From Dyadobacter koreensis (lineage in GTDB: Bacteria > Bacteroidota > Bacteroidia > Cytophagales > Spirosomataceae), in the NCBI RefSeq assembly GCF_900108855.1, contig NZ_FNXY01000003.1, forward strand, positions 496,001 to 560,000: DNA of 64,000 bases, given 5' to 3'. This document shows, piece by piece, positions 44,778-54,740 of the stretch. The position numbers and the translations under genes were made by a program. Below the pieces are notes generated by a model. That model was not told the origin of the DNA and made no database searches. It saw nothing but the letters and a program-made list of their open reading frames with translations. The stretch's first letter is position 1. Every line of letters begins with the position of its first letter.

Positions 44778-47700
44778 TTAGAAATTAAGATTTACACCAA
44801 ACTGATAACTCCGTGTAGATGGGTTATTTCTACCAACAAAACCGATGAGATTTGTCCCAGAGCCGAACGTGAGCGCCTCCGGATCATATCCTCTGAAAGG
44901 CGTGCTCAGGAAAAGATTCGTACCAGTCAGGCTAAACCTTACACCACCTTTAAACAGAGAATTTCCTAAAAGTTTTTTAGATAAAGAATAATTCAGCGCA
45001 ATAGTCCTTATCCGGAACCAGGACGCATCCTGGATATTGAGATGCGACCATCCATTGAACCGCGTTGAAGTTGACGGATTATAAAAAGAATCGTCCAGAT
45101 AGACTACTTTGGTATTTGGAGTGAATGAGCCATCGCTTTGCTGTACAACTCCATTAAATATAACCTGCTCATTACGCCGCTCCGTCAGCTTTATAGATCC
45201 GCTACGCAGCGCATTTCTTTCTCCCAAATCGATCACATCGCCTCCCTGCCTCCACTCCATTAACACGGAAAGGGAAAGCCCTTTGTAGTTGAATGTGTTA
45301 GTTAGTCCTCCAATCCAGTCTGGCTGCGCGTTACCATATTGCGTGAGCGTGGTACTGGTCTCAGGAAAACCTGTTGTCGGATTTATCAACATCTGACCGT
45401 CCGGTGCCCGTTTATAGTCATACCCCCACAAATCGCCGATTTTACTTCCTTCCCGAACTTTCAAGGATCCGACAGTATTATCGTAATAAGAAATTTCCTG
45501 CAAAGCATCCGGCATTTCAATAACTTTCCCAGACAGTTTTGCCCAGTTTACGGCAACATCCCAAGAGAAATTTTTTGCCTGGACCGGCTTCACAGTAACC
45601 AACAATTCGACGCCCTTATTTCTGATCAAACCAATATTTGTATAATAAGTTGAAAAGCCGGAAACATTGGAAACAGGCGCCTGGACGATCTGGTTTTTGC
45701 TATCCATTGTGAAATAAGTTGCATCAACCATAAGCCTGTTTTTGAAGAATCGCAGTTCCGTTCCTACTTCGATCGAAGTTGTACGCTCTGGTTTCAGATC
45801 CTGATCTGCAGCAGTTAATCTTCGATTATACCCTGGTGTTGTATTTCCGTATGGAAAATTGTCCGTGATATCATAATAGCTGCCAATCAGATAGGGTGTG
45901 GTTGCTTTTCCTACTTGTGCCCAGGAAGCACGAAGTTTTCCATAGGATAGAAAATTACTTTTCTCAAGATGTTCCGTAAAAACATATCCGGCATTAAATG
46001 ATGGGTAAACGAAGGACCGGTTGGCTTTTGGCAAAACTGAAACAATGTCATTTCTGACGGTTGCATTCAGGTACAAAATCTCTTTATAGCTAAGTTTCGC
46101 GTCAGCAAAAAAGCTGACTATCCTGAATTGAGCCGGGGAATAAAATCTTTGCTGCTGATTCTGGTAGCTGGATATATCATTCGTAAAAGGGGCGTTCCAG
46201 TTTTCCCCGCGAACGTAATAACTATCCGGCCGCTTGCTGTCAACGACAGCATTTCCAACCATCAGCGATCCCGTCCAGTTTTCATTAAAATTCTTTTGTG
46301 CGGTCAGGTAAAGATTGGAATTCAGTTCGAGAAAATTCAGCTTTTCATTGATCAAAAAACCTTTAACCTGAATCCCTACGTCAAACGTACTATCAACCTG
46401 ACGGTGTCGGGTTTCGTGATACGTATCATAAGTCAGCTGGTATTTCGCAGAAAGCCAGTCGGTGATTTTATAGTTCAGCGTAACGTCTGAAATATATCGG
46501 TTGATCTTATCCACGCGGGGACTCTTTTCCACCAGATATCTTGGATTATCTGTAAAACCAGGCAGGATATTCTTCTGTGTTCCATCCGGATTCAGATAAT
46601 CATTAACATCATAGGTGTTAGGCCAGTAACCCAAGGCGCTGAATATCGATTTATCGCCAGCAGGAGGACGTTTTCCACCAGAGCGGACGTAGTTAAAGGA
46701 GGCAGAAACATTGAAGTTTTTGGTAATGTTATAAGCACCGGCAACTTTTCCTGAAAATCGGTAGAAATTAGTATTTGGCACAATCCCGCTCTGCGTATTA
46801 TTCCCCAGCGATACGTAAATATTTCCCTTTTCACTTCCTTTCGTAAGCGTCACATTATTATTATTTCTGATACCAGTGCGGTAAAAATCACGGAAATTAT
46901 CGTAGATTTTATCCGTCGTGTTCAGAGGATCGATGATTGGCCCAAACGATTGATAAGGCGTACGACCGGGTCCCAGCGGAATAAATTCACCTAATCTTCC
47001 TTGTAAAAACGTTGTCTGGATATCCGGTGATTTGCCTAAGACATCAACACCTGCGGAAGAAGAAACCGACACATTTAATTTCCCGGACTTCCCCCTTTTT
47101 GTTGTAATGATAATGGCTCCGTTTGATGCCCGAAGTCCGTAAAGTGCCGTGGCTGCCGGACCTTTCAAAACTGAAACACTTTCGATATCGTCCGGATTTA
47201 TATCAGCCGCCCGGTTAGTATTGGCAAATTGTTCCGAAGCTCCCGGGGAATTACTTCCTGCGCTCGGGAGCGGATTTCCGGCATTGGTGGAATTACTGAT
47301 GATAATACCATCAATTACGAACAATGGCTGATTGTCAGCACCTCCGCTAAGAGAAGTTACACCGCGAAGCACGATATTTACCCCTGCACCCGGTGCTCCA
47401 CCTGATCCTGTAATGATCGCACCGGCAATTTTTCCCTGAAGTGCGCCTACCACATTGGGATTTCCAGAATTTCTAATTTCTTCCGACTTGACGGATTGAA
47501 CGGAATACCCGATTGCCCTCCGTTCTTGTGTCTGGCCAAGCGCAGTAACGACAACCTCGTTCAACTCAGAAGCTTCTGATTCCAGCTTTACATTAATAAC
47601 TTTCTGATTTCCAACGTTGACTTCAATTCTTTTAAAACCTATAAAACTAAAAACCAAAGTACTGCCTGAATTCACTGACAGCAAATATTCGCCTTTTTCG

Positions 47701-47879
47701 TTCGTGGTAGTTCCCTGAGAGGTACCTTTTACATTGACGTTTGCTCCGGGAATATCCGATCCGGTATCATCGGTAACTTTTCCCGAAACCGTAACGGATT
47801 GAGCCATAACTTTGCCAATACATAAAAAAAGAACGAGGGGAAGAATAAGGAATTTGTTGTGAAGTATTTTTTTCATCAT
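44778..47879 (-). CDS. SusC-like TonB-dependent outer-membrane receptor (SusC4)
   Basis: A 1033-residue transporter. The first two codons are both ATG, so the start is 47879 or 47876. The signal peptide ends near residue 27 (KVMAQ). A carboxypeptidase-regulatory-like domain (GSDIPGANVNVKGTSQGTTT), the TonB-box-like EVVVTALGQ, and a plug with LFVIDGIII and TALYGLRASNGAIIITTKRG precede the barrel, which ends VNLNF. There is no STN domain. It resembles SusC1 in its VVTALG box and SusD_2-type partner. The leader carries AACCTAACTA-N6-ATG as in susC2, and an ATTGTTA-N7-TAACAAT inverted repeat lies upstream (47927-47947). Confidence 0.95.
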   Translation of the reverse strand: MMKKILHNKFLILPLVLFLCIGKVMAQSVTVSGKVTDDTGSDIPGANVNVKGTSQGTTTNEKGEYLLSVNSGSTLVFSFIGFKRIEVNVGNQKVINVKLESEASELNEVVVTALGQTQERRAIGYSVQSVKSEEIRNSGNPNVVGALQGKIAGAIITGSGGAPGAGVNIVLRGVTSLSGGADNQPLFVIDGIIISNSTNAGNPLPSAGSNSPGASEQFANTNRAADINPDDIESVSVLKGPAATALYGLRASNGAIIITTKRGKSGKLNVSVSSSAGVDVLGKSPDIQTTFLQGRLGEFIPLGPGRTPYQSFGPIIDPLNTTDKIYDNFRDFYRTGIRNNNNVTLTKGSEKGNIYVSLGNNTQSGIVPNTNFYRFSGKVAGAYNITKNFNVSASFNYVRSGGKRPPAGDKSIFSALGYWPNTYDVNDYLNPDGTQKNILPGFTDNPRYLVEKSPRVDKINRYISDVTLNYKITDWLSAKYQLTYDTYHETRHRQVDSTFDVGIQVKGFLINEKLNFLELNSNLYLTAQKNFNENWTGSLMVGNAVVDSKRPDSYYVRGENWNAPFTNDISSYQNQQQRFYSPAQFRIVSFFADAKLSYKEILYLNATVRNDIVSVLPKANRSFVYPSFNAGYVFTEHLEKSNFLSYGKLRASWAQVGKATTPYLIGSYYDITDNFPYGNTTPGYNRRLTAADQDLKPERTTSIEVGTELRFFKNRLMVDATYFTMDSKNQIVQAPVSNVSGFSTYYTNIGLIRNKGVELLVTVKPVQAKNFSWDVAVNWAKLSGKVIEMPDALQEISYYDNTVGSLKVREGSKIGDLWGYDYKRAPDGQMLINPTTGFPETSTTLTQYGNAQPDWIGGLTNTFNYKGLSLSVLMEWRQGGDVIDLGERNALRSGSIKLTERRNEQVIFNGVVQQSDGSFTPNTKVVYLDDSFYNPSTSTRFNGWSHLNIQDASWFRIRTIALNYSLSKKLLGNSLFKGGVRFSLTGTNLFLSTPFRGYDPEALTFGSGTNLIGFVGRNNPSTRSYQFGVNLNF

Positions 47880-47926
47880 AAATCGTAGTTAGGTTTTTGA
47901 TAACTATGGCAGGAAGAAAAATATTT

Positions 47927-47947
47927 ATTGTTAATAAATATAACAAT
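47927..47947. promoter_or_regulatory. Inverted repeat upstream of susC4
   Basis: ATTGTTA-N7-TAACAAT, perfect 7-bp arms, lies about 48 nt before the start codon. It could be an operator. The region is very AT-rich, so chance is a real alternative. Confidence 0.3.
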
Positions 47948-48051
47948 TTATTTATGAAGTATAAATAAAGTAACTATCACTATTTTATTTAGATGCCGGG
48001 TTAAGTTTTCTTCCAATTCACAAATAATTGCCACCTGAGGCTAGGCACAAA

Positions 48052-48081
48052 AAAAGAGCTGCCAAACCTGACAGCTCTTTT
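48052..48081 (-). terminator. Terminator of the phosphohexomutase gene
   Basis: The stem AAAAGAGCTG / CAGCTCTTTT has a 10-nt loop and is followed by a seven-T run on the minus strand. It starts 20 nt after the stop at 48101. Confidence 0.92.
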
Positions 48082-48100
48082 CCACAATCTATTTTTGATA

Positions 48101-49864
48101 TTATTTCAGTCCCAACTCTTCGCCAATCGCTTTCACCTTATCTTTCAGTCCTGCATAAACACTGTCAAATTCTTCCTTGCCTTCCAGTTCAGCACGAACA
48201 CCTACATAGAATTTAATCTTTGGTTCAGTTCCTGACGGACGGCAGGTAAATTTAGTACCATCCACGGTAAAGAATTGAAGCACGTTTGATGACTCAATTC
48301 CCATTTCACCGGAAGGAATCGAAGTGGTTGTGCCTGCCGTGAAATCAGTTGTGGTCAACGCCTTGTAGTCGTCCATACGGATAACGTCCGAACCGGCTAA
48401 CGTTTTTGGTGGATTAGCACGGAAGTCAGCCATCATTTGCTGGATTTCTTCGGCACCTGTCTTACCTTTTTTAGTCAGTGAAATAAGTCCTTCGTAATAG
48501 AATCCGAATTTCTTGTAAATTTCAATCAACATATCAAAAAGGCTCAAACCTTTGTCTTTCGCGTAGGCCGTCAGCTCAGCGATCATCGCACAAGAAGCAA
48601 TGGCGTCTTTATCACGAACAGCATCACCAATGAGGTAACCGTAACTTTCCTCGCCACCTCCTATAAACTGCTCAATGCCTTCTTTTTCACGGATAACCTG
48701 AGCGATATATTTAAAACCGGTCAGTGTGTTGTAACATTTCACATCGAAAGACTCTGCCATCTTATCAATAAGATCCGTCGTTACGATTGTCTTGCAGACG
48801 AACTGAGTTCCTGTCAATTTACCTGCATCTTTCCATGCATTCAATAAATAATAGATCAGGACACTGGCCGTCTGGTTACCATTCAAAAGTTGAATTTCTC
48901 CGTGATGGTTTTTTGCAGCAATACCTACCCTATCCGCATCAGGATCTGTTCCTAAAACAAGGTCAGCATCAATTTCCTTCGCCTTCTCAACGGCTTTGGA
49001 CATTGCTTCACTTTCTTCCGGATTTGGGTAGACAACGGTAGGGAACTGTCCGTTACCATTCGGCTCTGCCTGCTCTTCAATAACCGTTACAGACTCAAAA
49101 CCCATTTTTTTCAATAATGGCGGCACAAGCGTAACTCCGGTTCCGTGCAAAGGTGTGTAAACGATTTTCAAATCTTTCTGACGTTCGATAGCGTCTTTCG
49201 AGATTGAAAGTGATAAAATATGATCCAGATATTTTTCATCAATATCCGCTCCTATCTTTATGATTTTCGAAGCATCGCCATCAAATTTGATATCATCAAT
49301 TGACTTAATGGCATTTACTTCATCGATTATATTAGCGTCATGTGGCGCAACAACCTGAGAGCCGTCGTTCCAATATGCCTTATATCCATTGTATTCTTTG
49401 GGGTTGTGAGATGCCGTTACGACCACACCGCTATGGCAATGCAGCTGACGAATTGCAAATGACAATTCCGGAGTAGGGCGCAGGGCTTCAAAGAGATACA
49501 CTGTGATCCCACTTGCGGAAAATATATCCGCAATGATCTGCGAAAATTCATCCGACTTGATACGGCTGTCATAAGCGATAGCAACTTTGATTTCCTCATT
49601 TGGAAATGCTTTGTTCAAATAATTTGCCAAACCCTGCGTAGCCGTCCCTACTGTGTAACGGTTCATTCGGTTTGAACCCACACCAATTAATCCACGTAAA
49701 CCACCTGTTCCAAATTCAAGATCCTTATAAAATGCATCAGTAAGTTCAGTATCATTCTCTTCGTCAATCAATTGCTGAATCGATTGTTTTGTATCGATAT
49801 CGTAATCGCCGTTAAGCCACGTATTCACTTTGGCCAAAACATTAGGATCTAATTGTGAGGTCAT
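48101..49864 (-). CDS. Phospho-sugar mutase (phosphoglucomutase/phosphomannomutase)
   Basis: It interconverts hexose 1- and 6-phosphates in the cytoplasm. The start is the ATG at 49864 (587 residues). A TTG two codons upstream is less likely. All four signatures of the alpha-D-phosphohexomutase family are present: the phospho-serine loop TASHNPKEYNGYK (Ser152), the metal loop GTDPDADRVGIA (about 309-320), the sugar-binding GGGEESYGYL and the phosphate-binding RPSGTEPKIKFYV near the C-terminus. The length matches PgcA-type enzymes. It may be co-oriented with the GH63 gene upstream, but a long hairpin (49913-49961) lies between them. It probably feeds glucose 1-phosphate into central metabolism or wall precursors. 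Confidence 0.95.
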   Translation of the reverse strand: MTSQLDPNVLAKVNTWLNGDYDIDTKQSIQQLIDEENDTELTDAFYKDLEFGTGGLRGLIGVGSNRMNRYTVGTATQGLANYLNKAFPNEEIKVAIAYDSRIKSDEFSQIIADIFSASGITVYLFEALRPTPELSFAIRQLHCHSGVVVTASHNPKEYNGYKAYWNDGSQVVAPHDANIIDEVNAIKSIDDIKFDGDASKIIKIGADIDEKYLDHILSLSISKDAIERQKDLKIVYTPLHGTGVTLVPPLLKKMGFESVTVIEEQAEPNGNGQFPTVVYPNPEESEAMSKAVEKAKEIDADLVLGTDPDADRVGIAAKNHHGEIQLLNGNQTASVLIYYLLNAWKDAGKLTGTQFVCKTIVTTDLIDKMAESFDVKCYNTLTGFKYIAQVIREKEGIEQFIGGGEESYGYLIGDAVRDKDAIASCAMIAELTAYAKDKGLSLFDMLIEIYKKFGFYYEGLISLTKKGKTGAEEIQQMMADFRANPPKTLAGSDVIRMDDYKALTTTDFTAGTTTSIPSGEMGIESSNVLQFFTVDGTKFTCRPSGTEPKIKFYVGVRAELEGKEEFDSVYAGLKDKVKAIGEELGLK

Positions 49865-49912
49865 AATCAAATTAAAAGATGGTTTTCTGAAACAGTTAAT
49901 TTTTAAAAATAA

Positions 49913-49961
49913 GTCTTTTTACGATCAAAACCGTTACTACTGATTTTGATAGTAAAAAGAC
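49913..49961. repeat. Long inverted repeat between GH63 and phosphohexomutase genes
   Basis: Two 18-nt arms (GTCTTTTTAC-G-ATCAAAA and its partner) pair with a single mismatch around a 13-nt loop. On the minus strand the stem is followed by TTATTTTTA, so it may terminate the GH63 transcript. It also sits just upstream of the mutase and could control that gene. Confidence 0.65.
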
Positions 49962-50016
49962 TAAAAATATCGTTCTCGGTTGAGTAATTATTTCATAAAA
50001 GTAAAAAATGCTGGCA

Positions 50017-52707
50017 TTATTTACTTAGCGGTATTTCTTCTTTTGCTAATTCTTTCATTTTTTCCTGCGAAGTTTTCAAAATAAGTTCTGCAACTAAGCC
50101 TGTCCAGCCTGTCTGGTGACTTGCACCGCAACCCCTTCCGTTATCTCCATGGAAGTATTCATAGAATAAAATGTGATCACTGAAATTCGGATCGGTCTGA
50201 CTTTTTTCGTCATCTCCGTTGAAAGCACGTCTTCCGTCTGCATCTTTTTTGAAGATATCGATCAGTCGATTCGCAATTGCCATCGCTGCGTCCTTAATCG
50301 TAACCAAATTTCCTGAATTTGTCGGATATTCGATCTGGAAATCCTCACCATAATACGCGTGGAATTTCATCAGCGAATCAAAGATCAGATAGTTCAACGG
50401 GAACCAGATCGGCCCCCGCCAGTTAGAATTTCCTCCCATAATATCTGTCAACGCTTCCGCAGGTGTGTAATCGACCTGTAATACCTCGCCGTTGATATAG
50501 AATTTATATGGGTTCTCCTTATGATATTTTGAAAGCGCACGAACACCGAAATCAGACAGAAATTCGTTTTCATCCAACATCCGTTTCATGATCATTTTCA
50601 TCCGGTGACCGCGCAGAATTGACAATAATCTGTTTTCTCCTTTTCCAGATTCAAACCAACGAGATATCAGGCGCGCAAGATCAGGCCTGTTTGCCAGTAC
50701 CCACTCTACACGACGTTTGAAAATCGGCATTTTATCAAGATTCTGAGGATCAAGAATTTCAACAGCAAACAGTGGTATCAATCCTACAATCGAGCGAACT
50801 TTCAATAGTATACTTTGCCCGTTCGGAATATGGATGACGTCGTAGTAAAACTGGTCTTCCTCATCCCACAGACTGATCGACGAATTTTTACCTCCGATCG
50901 ATTCCATCGCACCGGCAATATGCAGGAAATGTTCAAAAAACTTGGACGCCATATCCTGATATACGGGATGCGCCAAGGCGATTTCAACTGAAATTCGAAG
51001 CATATTCAACGTATACATCGCCATCCATCCTGTTGCATCGGCCTGCTGCAATTTCCCACCAAAAGGCATCGGAGTCGATCTGTCGAATACACCGATATTA
51101 TCAAGACCAAGGAAACCGCCGCTGAAAATATTATTTCCGGTATCGTCTTTCTGATTCACCCACCAGGTAAAATTGAGAAGAAGCTTATGGAATATTTTTT
51201 CAAGGAATTCAATATCACCAACGCCGTTATTCTGCTCACGGTCGATCTCATATACTTTCCATGTCGCCCAGCCATGAACCGGCGGATTTACATCCGAAAA
51301 ATTCCATTCGTAGGCTGGAATCTGACCATTTGGGTGCATATAATATTCCCGGAGCAGGATTTCGAGCTGCCGTTTGGCAAAATCAGCATCAACTCTCGCA
51401 AGCGGAACACAATGAAAAGCAAGATCCCAGGCAGCAAACCAGGGATATTCCCATTTATCCGGCATCGAAATAATGTTGGCTGAATACAAATGTTTCCATC
51501 CGGAATTCCTCCCCCACTTTCGACCTTGGTTAGGTTCCGGCTGCGCCGGATCGCCTTTCAGCCATTCGTAAACATTGTAATAGTAAAATTGTTTGCTCCA
51601 CAACATTCCTGCATAGGCTTGGCGCTGGATCGAACGAAGATCGGCGTCTGCTACATCTTTCTGGATATCGTCATAGAATTCATCCGCTTCACGAATTCTC
51701 TTACTGAAAAGATCTTCAAACCCTCCGAAAGGTTCCGAAATAGAATGATTCACATAGCGCATTCGCAGGGTAATACTCTCACCTGCTTTGACCGTTCGCG
51801 TAAATTTTCCGGATGCTTTTGTTCCGATGTTATTCGGGTTCACGGTCGTCGACTTGCCACCGCTAACGATGTAATCGTTTATTCCGTCTTTCGGATAAGC
51901 AGTATTATTTGCCGTTCCGTAAAGCTTTTTCAGATTCGATTCATTCTCGCAAAATAAAAGCTCATCTGCGCCATCCAGATACAAGTTATATTTCCCATGC
52001 TTCCGATGTGTCACCTCGATCAGACGGTTGGATATCCCGTTCATCATCGGCTTGTAATTAAACGCCTCATACCCCCACGACCACGTATTTCTAAACATGA
52101 TCGTCGGCAAAACAGTAATCGGAGCATCCTTCGGGCCACGGTTATGGATCGTAACTTTCATCATGATATCCTCTTCATCAGCTTTTGCGTGCTCGATAAA
52201 AATATCAAAATATTCATTGTTATCGAACACACCGGTATCCATGATTTCATACTCCGGATCCTGTTTTCCGCGCTTGCCGTTTTCCTGCCGAAGCTTGTCA
52301 TAAGGAAACTGCTGCTGAGGATATTTATAAAGCATTTTGGTATAGGAATGCGTCGGAGTACTATCAAGATAATAATACATTTCCTTCACATCTTCTCCGT
52401 GATTTGACTCGCGGTTCGTCAATCCAAAAATCCTTTCCTTTAAAAATTTATCGCGATGGTTCCAAAAGGCAAAGGAAAGACAGATGTGTTGTTTGTTATC
52501 AGAAAACCCTCCGATACCATCTTCTCCCCAACGGTATGTCTTGGATAAAGCCATCTCGTGGGTTATATAATTCCAGGCATCGCCATTTCCGCTGTAATCC
52601 TCACGTACAGTTCCCCACTGACGCTCAGACAGATATGGCCCCCATTTTTTCCAACCTTTGTTCTCTTTTTGAAGGCTTAACCGTACTTTCTCTGCGCCGT
52701 GTGCCAT
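50017..52707 (-). CDS. GH63-family glucosidase-like protein
   Basis: An 896-residue cytoplasmic protein without signal peptide, related to glycoside hydrolase family 63 and the MGH1-type (alpha/alpha)6-barrel group that cleaves alpha-glucosides or mannosylglycerate. The N-terminal beta-rich part (WGPYLSERQWGTVREDYS, about 22-39) precedes the helical barrel. The barrel has WFAAWDLAFHCVPLARVDA, a likely catalytic-Asp region, and WRGPIWFPLNYLIFDSL around residues 760-780, both diagnostic for the clan. SHQTGWTGL lies near the end. The gene is followed by the phosphohexomutase on the same strand, consistent with intracellular glucoside use. The true substrate is not deducible. Confidence 0.9.
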   Translation of the reverse strand: MAHGAEKVRLSLQKENKGWKKWGPYLSERQWGTVREDYSGNGDAWNYITHEMALSKTYRWGEDGIGGFSDNKQHICLSFAFWNHRDKFLKERIFGLTNRESNHGEDVKEMYYYLDSTPTHSYTKMLYKYPQQQFPYDKLRQENGKRGKQDPEYEIMDTGVFDNNEYFDIFIEHAKADEEDIMMKVTIHNRGPKDAPITVLPTIMFRNTWSWGYEAFNYKPMMNGISNRLIEVTHRKHGKYNLYLDGADELLFCENESNLKKLYGTANNTAYPKDGINDYIVSGGKSTTVNPNNIGTKASGKFTRTVKAGESITLRMRYVNHSISEPFGGFEDLFSKRIREADEFYDDIQKDVADADLRSIQRQAYAGMLWSKQFYYYNVYEWLKGDPAQPEPNQGRKWGRNSGWKHLYSANIISMPDKWEYPWFAAWDLAFHCVPLARVDADFAKRQLEILLREYYMHPNGQIPAYEWNFSDVNPPVHGWATWKVYEIDREQNNGVGDIEFLEKIFHKLLLNFTWWVNQKDDTGNNIFSGGFLGLDNIGVFDRSTPMPFGGKLQQADATGWMAMYTLNMLRISVEIALAHPVYQDMASKFFEHFLHIAGAMESIGGKNSSISLWDEEDQFYYDVIHIPNGQSILLKVRSIVGLIPLFAVEILDPQNLDKMPIFKRRVEWVLANRPDLARLISRWFESGKGENRLLSILRGHRMKMIMKRMLDENEFLSDFGVRALSKYHKENPYKFYINGEVLQVDYTPAEALTDIMGGNSNWRGPIWFPLNYLIFDSLMKFHAYYGEDFQIEYPTNSGNLVTIKDAAMAIANRLIDIFKKDADGRRAFNGDDEKSQTDPNFSDHILFYEYFHGDNGRGCGASHQTGWTGLVAELILKTSQEKMKELAKEEIPLSK

Positions 52708-52812
52708 TGGTAAGTCAAATTATCGGGGTCAAAAAATTCAATTAAAAATTCACAAAATCCTAAAAATACGTCTTTTTACAACGTTGAAATTGTGTAGAAA
52801 ATGAAATTTACT

Positions 52813-52841
52813 AAAAAAGAGCTTGAATCAAGCTCTTTTTT
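52813..52841. terminator. Bidirectional terminator near the ATP-grasp gene
   Basis: AAAAAAGAGCTTGA and TCAAGCTCTTTTTT are perfect arms with almost no loop, and both strands show T-runs. On the minus strand it closes the ATP-grasp gene, whose stop is at 52867. Confidence 0.93.
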
Positions 52842-52866
52842 GTCCTTAAAAATGGGAAATATATTC

Positions 52867-54609
52867 TTAGTCGATTTTGACAACAACCCAATCCTGAATT
52901 ATTTCGATGGATTCGATGTCGTTAAAAACCTGAACCTGATCATCAATTTCACCGGCAAAAAAATTGGTTATGGACTTTGCTTTCTGTGCTGTCTCTGTTA
53001 ACAGAGGATGCCTGCCCTGCGTTATTAAACCCTCGACATCAACAATATATTCCTTGAACATAAACGGGTTCGGCAACTGATAGTATTTTCCGTCCGTAGC
53101 GTGGAAAACAGGAACAGGTTTGAAAATCCCCTCCGCATTCAAACGCCCATAATACTGCCTTGCCAACGCATAATGTTCGTCGGATGCATCAAACAAAATT
53201 CCCTTGATCGGTTTATCAACTGTTCTGGCTGCGGTTATTTTCGCATCCAAACCTTCCAGCAAATGTCTTAAATTCCAGGTATCTTTCCCAAGCCGAATTC
53301 TTTCTCTTATGGACTGTCGGATAAAATAAGTTAAAGCCTGCGTAACAGTCAGTCCAATTTCAGCCATTTGTTTAAAAATGAAAGAAGTGGGCGACATTCC
53401 CGGAATTGTGTTCGGATCGTGAAGAAGAATTGTTCCGTCGGGGGTTAAGAAACCATCGATACGTACGCAAACCGTGATACCAAGTTGTTGAAAAACTTCT
53501 GCGATAACTTTCTGGATTTCCTGATTTTTTTCAAGAGACGTATCAACCGGAATTCGCTTGCGACTTGCTCCCGGCTTATATTTTGCATTAAAATCAAAGA
53601 CATCAACCATCTTGATCACCTCACTTGGAGGCAAAGCCAGCGGTTTTCCGTTATCAAACTGAATACAACCGCAGGAGAATTCCTGACCTTCAATAAATTC
53701 TTCAAGCAAAACCTGATCTTCGGCATTTGCACTGCTCAAAACAATGATATCATCCTTGACAACAAACATATTATCAAGCATTTCCAGTAAATCAGCCGGG
53801 TGATAAATAGTTGTATCTCCATTTACGACAAGCGGAAATCCAATTCCTTCGTCAAGGTTGGCTATACGCTGCACATACTCATGCTTGCCGGCAGCATCTA
53901 GTGCTTTCCAGGTTTTACTTTCCAGTTCAACCTGAAAAAAACATTGGTTGATCGCAGAGACAAAGGCCTCCAGAGAATCTTCTTTCACAATGGCCACACC
54001 AATCGATGAACCCTGATGAGGTGCTTTAATAACCAGTGGAAGGCCGAGATGTTTTTTAAGAACGGTAAAAAGAATTGAATATTCACGCGGAATCCATTGC
54101 TCGTAGCGAAGTGTCCAGCTTTTCTTTTGCTGATTATTAACCAGCGCGATCATTTCATTTTGAAGAATTTTATCGATTCCAACAGCTGAACCCATCAAAC
54201 CTGGGCCGCTATAAGGAATTTTAAACCATTCCAGCAAACCCTGAATTGCGCCATCCTCACAGTCGGGACCATGCATGGCTAGAAATGCAAATTCAAAATG
54301 ATCTTTGAACTGGTCAGGTGATAAAAGTAAACCGATCTCTGGCGAAACCGGCTCTTTTGCCAAATTTGGAAACGACTCTATATAAGTATTGAAATTACCA
54401 GTCTGATTACTTTTTGCCGGATAAAAATCTCTGATTTCCTTTGCATACATCAAAGAATGTTCAAGCTTTATAAATCGACCGAAGCTGTCGACAAAAATGG
54501 GAACCGGCTCAAAAAGTGATTTATCCAAGTATTCGAAAGCGGTTTTCCCGCCCGCAAATGAAATTTCCCTTTCGCGGGAGGGTCCTCCAAAAAAAACTCC
54601 TATGCGCAT
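52867..54609 (-). CDS. Long D-Ala-D-Ala-ligase-like ATP-grasp protein with C-terminal extension
   Basis: A 580-residue cytoplasmic protein. Residues 1-430 follow D-alanine-D-alanine ligase: FFGGPSREREIS (6-17), AMHGPDCEDGAIQGLLE (about 111-127), PYSGPGLMGSAVGIDK, VIKAPHQGSSIGV, EEFIEGQEF and RIDGF. The metal/ligand loop is HDPNTIPGMSPTSF (about 397-410), where the usual Glu is Asp. An insertion of about 60 residues lies before the EFIEG strand. The C-terminal 110-150 residues are extra to the family, and part (about 469-525, KPVPVFHATDGKYYQLPNPF) looks like a repeat of the N-terminal domain (EPVPIFVDSFGRFIKLEHSL). It may ligate amino acids other than D-Ala. It lies downstream of the nifU-like gene, 152 nt away. 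Confidence 0.85.
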   Translation of the reverse strand: MRIGVFFGGPSREREISFAGGKTAFEYLDKSLFEPVPIFVDSFGRFIKLEHSLMYAKEIRDFYPAKSNQTGNFNTYIESFPNLAKEPVSPEIGLLLSPDQFKDHFEFAFLAMHGPDCEDGAIQGLLEWFKIPYSGPGLMGSAVGIDKILQNEMIALVNNQQKKSWTLRYEQWIPREYSILFTVLKKHLGLPLVIKAPHQGSSIGVAIVKEDSLEAFVSAINQCFFQVELESKTWKALDAAGKHEYVQRIANLDEGIGFPLVVNGDTTIYHPADLLEMLDNMFVVKDDIIVLSSANAEDQVLLEEFIEGQEFSCGCIQFDNGKPLALPPSEVIKMVDVFDFNAKYKPGASRKRIPVDTSLEKNQEIQKVIAEVFQQLGITVCVRIDGFLTPDGTILLHDPNTIPGMSPTSFIFKQMAEIGLTVTQALTYFIRQSIRERIRLGKDTWNLRHLLEGLDAKITAARTVDKPIKGILFDASDEHYALARQYYGRLNAEGIFKPVPVFHATDGKYYQLPNPFMFKEYIVDVEGLITQGRHPLLTETAQKAKSITNFFAGEIDDQVQVFNDIESIEIIQDWVVVKID

Positions 54610-54740
54610 ATTATTGCCTGATTAATGCATTTAAAACGTACCTGCAATATAAGCAGTATTTAAAATGAATCAATTGCAACCTATGATGCATAGGAAAGAT
54701 TTATTTCAATTTAAACCGATCAGGGGCCATATCGAATTCA

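Noticed and set aside
51490-51957. 155-codon open frame antisense to the GH63 gene
   Set aside because: It lies wholly within a well-supported gene on the other strand, and the translation shows no domain.
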